DNA of 15,577 nucleotides from assembly GCA_023396615.1 (NCBI GenBank), contig JAEWVM010000052.1, forward strand, positions 1 to 15,577. Direction: 5' to 3'. Positions 13,595 through 15,577 of the stretch are shown here, one piece after another. The stretch is from Spirochaetota bacterium (lineage in GTDB: Bacteria; Spirochaetota; UBA4802; JAFGJZ01). The notes under the pieces are model-generated. The model searched no databases. It was not told the origin of the DNA and saw only the letters and a list, made by a program, of their open reading frames with translations. The position numbers and the translations under genes were made by a program. Position 1 is the stretch's first letter, and every line of letters starts with the position of its first letter.

Positions 13595-13963
13595 CTATGA
13601 AGCAAAAGTAAAAATGAATCCGTCCGGATCTGTTACCGAAAATTCTTTTCTGCCGTATGGTGTCACGTGTATGTGATGAATTATGCTGACATTTTGTTTT
13701 ATTTTATCGTATAAAGCTTCCGAATTTTCAACAACCGTATAAAAAGTAAGAGCGCCTGATTTTTTTTCTTTTAGAGAAGGATATTCCTCTTCGATTGATT
13801 CCTTCTGCTGAAGCATTATTTCGGCATTACCGTTTTTCAGCATAACCCAGACAGGGTTAACGTCCGGTACTTTCATAATAATTTCAAATCCTAGAATTAT
13901 TTCATAAAACTTTAGGGAATTTGCAATATCAGCAACTTTTAAGTTCGGGGTGATGCTTTTCAT
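13595..13963 (-). CDS. VOC/glyoxalase-bleomycin-resistance-fold protein
   Basis: A 122-residue single VOC module: ITPNLKVADIANSLKFYEIILGFEI, PVWVMLKNGNAEIMLQQ, LTFYTVVENSEALYDKIK, and the closing strand FSVTDPDGFIFTFA. The length and the PNLKVADIANSLKFY start match small glyoxalase/bleomycin-resistance proteins. A metal site at the usual first-strand position is not evident, so binding without catalysis is possible. The SD ACGGAGGAAAT is strong. It lies 75 bases after the AraC gene and 11 bases before the second VOC gene; the two VOC proteins differ in length and sequence, so they are not a recent duplication. Confidence 0.83.
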   Translation of the reverse strand: MKSITPNLKVADIANSLKFYEIILGFEIIMKVPDVNPVWVMLKNGNAEIMLQQKESIEEEYPSLKEKKSGALTFYTVVENSEALYDKIKQNVSIIHHIHVTPYGRKEFSVTDPDGFIFTFAS

Positions 13964-14038
13964 ATTTCCTCCGTATCATAATATTCATAGTAACACAGGA
14001 TGAAAATAATTATTGTAAAAAAAGGACAAAATAGAGAT

Positions 14039-14800
14039 TTATGAAATGCTTTTTAAAAAATCGCCGGGAGTCATTCCTGAGCATCGTTTGAAATCTCTAA
14101 TGAAGTGCGGCTGGTCATAATATCCTTCCGGCAGAATAGTGCCGTAGTTAATGATCTGTCGAAGACTGTTTTGAAATCTTAATACGGATGATATTTTCTT
14201 ACGGGTCAATCCGAAATATTTGACGAAATATCTGTCTATGGTTTTGTCTGAAATGAGAAGATCTTTAGATCCGTTTTCTGCAAGCGAATTGAATATGTTG
14301 AGCGAATAAATGAATTTGCTCTCGCGTATTTCTATTCTATGAAAGACTGTAGATAAATAAGAGTCGAAAAAAGCTTTTATCTGACGGCTTGTTTTATCGA
14401 TGATATTATCCGCGATGAATTCGCAGTTAATTTGCGGATAGTTGAGTGCGGAAACAGAAGTGTTGGAAAGAGAATCTATTCCCTCGCGGATCAGATGATA
14501 TGTTATTCCGGGTTTAAGCCGTATTCCGCAGGCGTTGATTCCGCTTCCTGGAATATAAAACTTTTCTGAAAAAGTTCCGGTTATTTCCGAGAAATCTGCT
14601 ATATCATGCGCATTGAGATTAAAAATAATATCAGCACAGCAGTCGGGATTAACCAGAATGTCGCCGGATAATTCAGCTGTATTAAAAAACCAGTAGCACA
14701 TTACAAATTCTTTTAGTGCATCTGACGGCGGCAATTCCGCATATCCGCTTGATTCTCTTATCCTGCCTACGTTTACAATCTGAATAGGAATGTAATTCAT
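14039..14800 (-). CDS. AraC-family regulator (DUF6597-type N-terminus)
   Basis: A 253-residue regulator. The N-terminus (about 20-120) shows the DUF6597-type pattern: ELPPSDALKEFVMCYWFF, VNPDCCADIIFNL (usually PDGC), and CGIRLKPG. The C-terminal region holds a double HTH with DKTIDRYFVKYFGLTRKKISSVLRFQNSL and then GYYDQPHFIRDFKRCSGMTPGDFL. From the LRF phenylalanine (209) to GYYDQ (226) there are only 17 residues, against 23 in the other AraC protein of this window, so the first helix of the second HTH is shortened. The start overlaps the YitT-type gene's stop by one base (TGATG). It may control the two VOC genes downstream. Confidence 0.85.
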   Translation of the reverse strand: MNYIPIQIVNVGRIRESSGYAELPPSDALKEFVMCYWFFNTAELSGDILVNPDCCADIIFNLNAHDIADFSEITGTFSEKFYIPGSGINACGIRLKPGITYHLIREGIDSLSNTSVSALNYPQINCEFIADNIIDKTSRQIKAFFDSYLSTVFHRIEIRESKFIYSLNIFNSLAENGSKDLLISDKTIDRYFVKYFGLTRKKISSVLRFQNSLRQIINYGTILPEGYYDQPHFIRDFKRCSGMTPGDFLKSIS

Positions 14801-15577
14801 CAGAATCTTTCTTTTCGTGCCTTGATTAATCCGCCGAATGTATTGTCGATGAGATGTGTAATGACGAATGCTTTTGAATCGAGTTCCTTGGAAATTTTAA
14901 TTATCTTGGGGACTTCAAATCTTGTAACAACGCAGAAAAGAATATCCTGATCGGTCATTGCCAAACCGCGTTTGCCTTTGTAGATTGTCATCCCGATTGC
15001 GAATTCTTTCATTATGAATTGTTTTATTTTTTCACTTTCGGAAGATATTATCGTGACTGCGGTGTATTCTTCAATTCCGTTTAAGATAAAATCTATGCTC
15101 TTTGATGCCACCACATATGTAAGAATGGAATACATTGCTCTTTCGACACCTAAAACCACCCCGTCAACGGAAAACAAAAACACATTGAAGATGAAAATGA
15201 TACTTCCAACAGTCAGTCCCATCTTTTTGCTGAGAATCAATGATGCTATTTCCGTTCCGTCAAGAACCGATCCGCTTCTTACCGCGAAACCGATTCCGGC
15301 TCCGAGAAGCGCTCCTCCGAAAACTGCCGAAAGAATTTTGTCATCAGTTATTGTCGGATACTTGAAAATGAAAAGACAGAGAGAAAGAAGACTTATCGTT
15401 AAAACGCTCTTAATTATCGAGACCTTGTTTAAAGTTCTGAATCCGATAGCTATGAAAGGAAGATTGATTATGATTATAAAAACTGATAGAGGTATTTTGG
15501 TGACTTCAGAGAGAAGCATGGACATTCCTGTTACCCCTCCGTCAAGGAAGCCGTTAGGAATAAGAAAACTTTCAAGT
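14800..15577 (-). CDS. YitT-family membrane protein with DUF2179 domain (5' end outside window)
   Basis: The frame stays open to the window edge, so the start is missing; an internal ATG at 15525 is not the true start, because the preceding codons give ESFLIPNGFLDGGVTG, the conserved first repeat of the family. A second copy of the repeat is VRSGSVLDGTEIASLIL. About five transmembrane helices are followed by a cytoplasmic DUF2179 domain (from about TAVTIISSESEKIKQFI to FGGLIKARK), which has the fold of nucleotide-binding regulators. The transported substrate or ligand is unknown. The stop overlaps the AraC start (TGATG), implying one message and coupled translation. Confidence 0.9.
   Translation of the reverse strand, partial: LESFLIPNGFLDGGVTGMSMLLSEVTKIPLSVFIIIINLPFIAIGFRTLNKVSIIKSVLTISLLSLCLFIFKYPTITDDKILSAVFGGALLGAGIGFAVRSGSVLDGTEIASLILSKKMGLTVGSIIFIFNVFLFSVDGVVLGVERAMYSILTYVVASKSIDFILNGIEEYTAVTIISSESEKIKQFIMKEFAIGMTIYKGKRGLAMTDQDILFCVVTRFEVPKIIKISKELDSKAFVITHLIDNTFGGLIKARKERF

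Noticed and set aside
1..15577. CRISPR arrays, insertion sequences, integrases or toxin-antitoxin pairs
   Set aside because: No regularly spaced direct repeats, transposase motifs, target-site duplications or toxin-like small gene pairs were seen; the tRNA genes have no adjacent integrase.

Overview
The window is AT-rich and densely packed, with sigma70-like promoters, strong Shine-Dalgarno sites and many genes that touch or overlap. It reads as an ordinary chromosomal segment of a Gram-negative-type bacterium. The lineage cannot be fixed from sequence alone. A spirochaete-like or similar deep-branching anaerobe is a guess, based on a lipoprotein whose lipobox has Phe at -3 (FTAC), a free-standing STAS protein, a ClpX-like ATPase without a zinc finger, a SemiSWEET-like transporter and a periplasmic cache protein. 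There is no rRNA gene, CRISPR array, transposase, integrase or obvious mobile element.

Layout. (1) 1-1283: the end of a membrane protein, translationally coupled to an amidohydrolase, converges on a STAS-domain gene. (2) 1345-2843: a Gfo/Idh/MocA oxidoreductase lies just behind the terminator of a tRNA-Lys/tRNA-Glu pair, followed by an AT-rich intergenic region with inverted repeats. (3) 2847-6466: a membrane-anchored, catalytically degenerate M23/LytM protein converges on a lipoprotein-ctpA-tsaD operon. (4) 6608-9292: oligoendopeptidase F (M3), a secreted single-cache protein and a SemiSWEET-like transporter. (5) 9323-10804: a ClpX-type AAA+ unfoldase lacking the zinc-binding domain but keeping the ClpP-docking IGF tripeptide. 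(6) 11088-11604: a copper-sensing csoR-copZ pair. (7) 11695-15577: AraC regulator plus ABM monooxygenase-like protein on the + strand, convergent with a minus-strand train of YitT-type membrane protein (cut by the window edge), a second AraC regulator, two VOC/glyoxalase proteins and a Cdd1-type helix-hairpin-helix protein.

How the genes fit together: most are housekeeping functions in envelope proteolysis (CtpA, lipoprotein, LytM-like factor), cytoplasmic proteolysis (PepF, ClpX-like) and tRNA supply and modification (tRNA-Lys, tRNA-Glu, TsaD), plus copper sensing and a small-molecule stress block (AraC, ABM, VOC, VOC). I see no clearly new multi-gene system. The points most worth checking are the M23 protein with lost catalytic ligands, the zinc-finger-less ClpX-like protein with an altered pore-loop region and extra C-terminal domain, the oxidoreductase gene directly behind a tRNA terminator, the G-tract operator over the csoR start, and three convergent gene ends whose last codons form hairpins.
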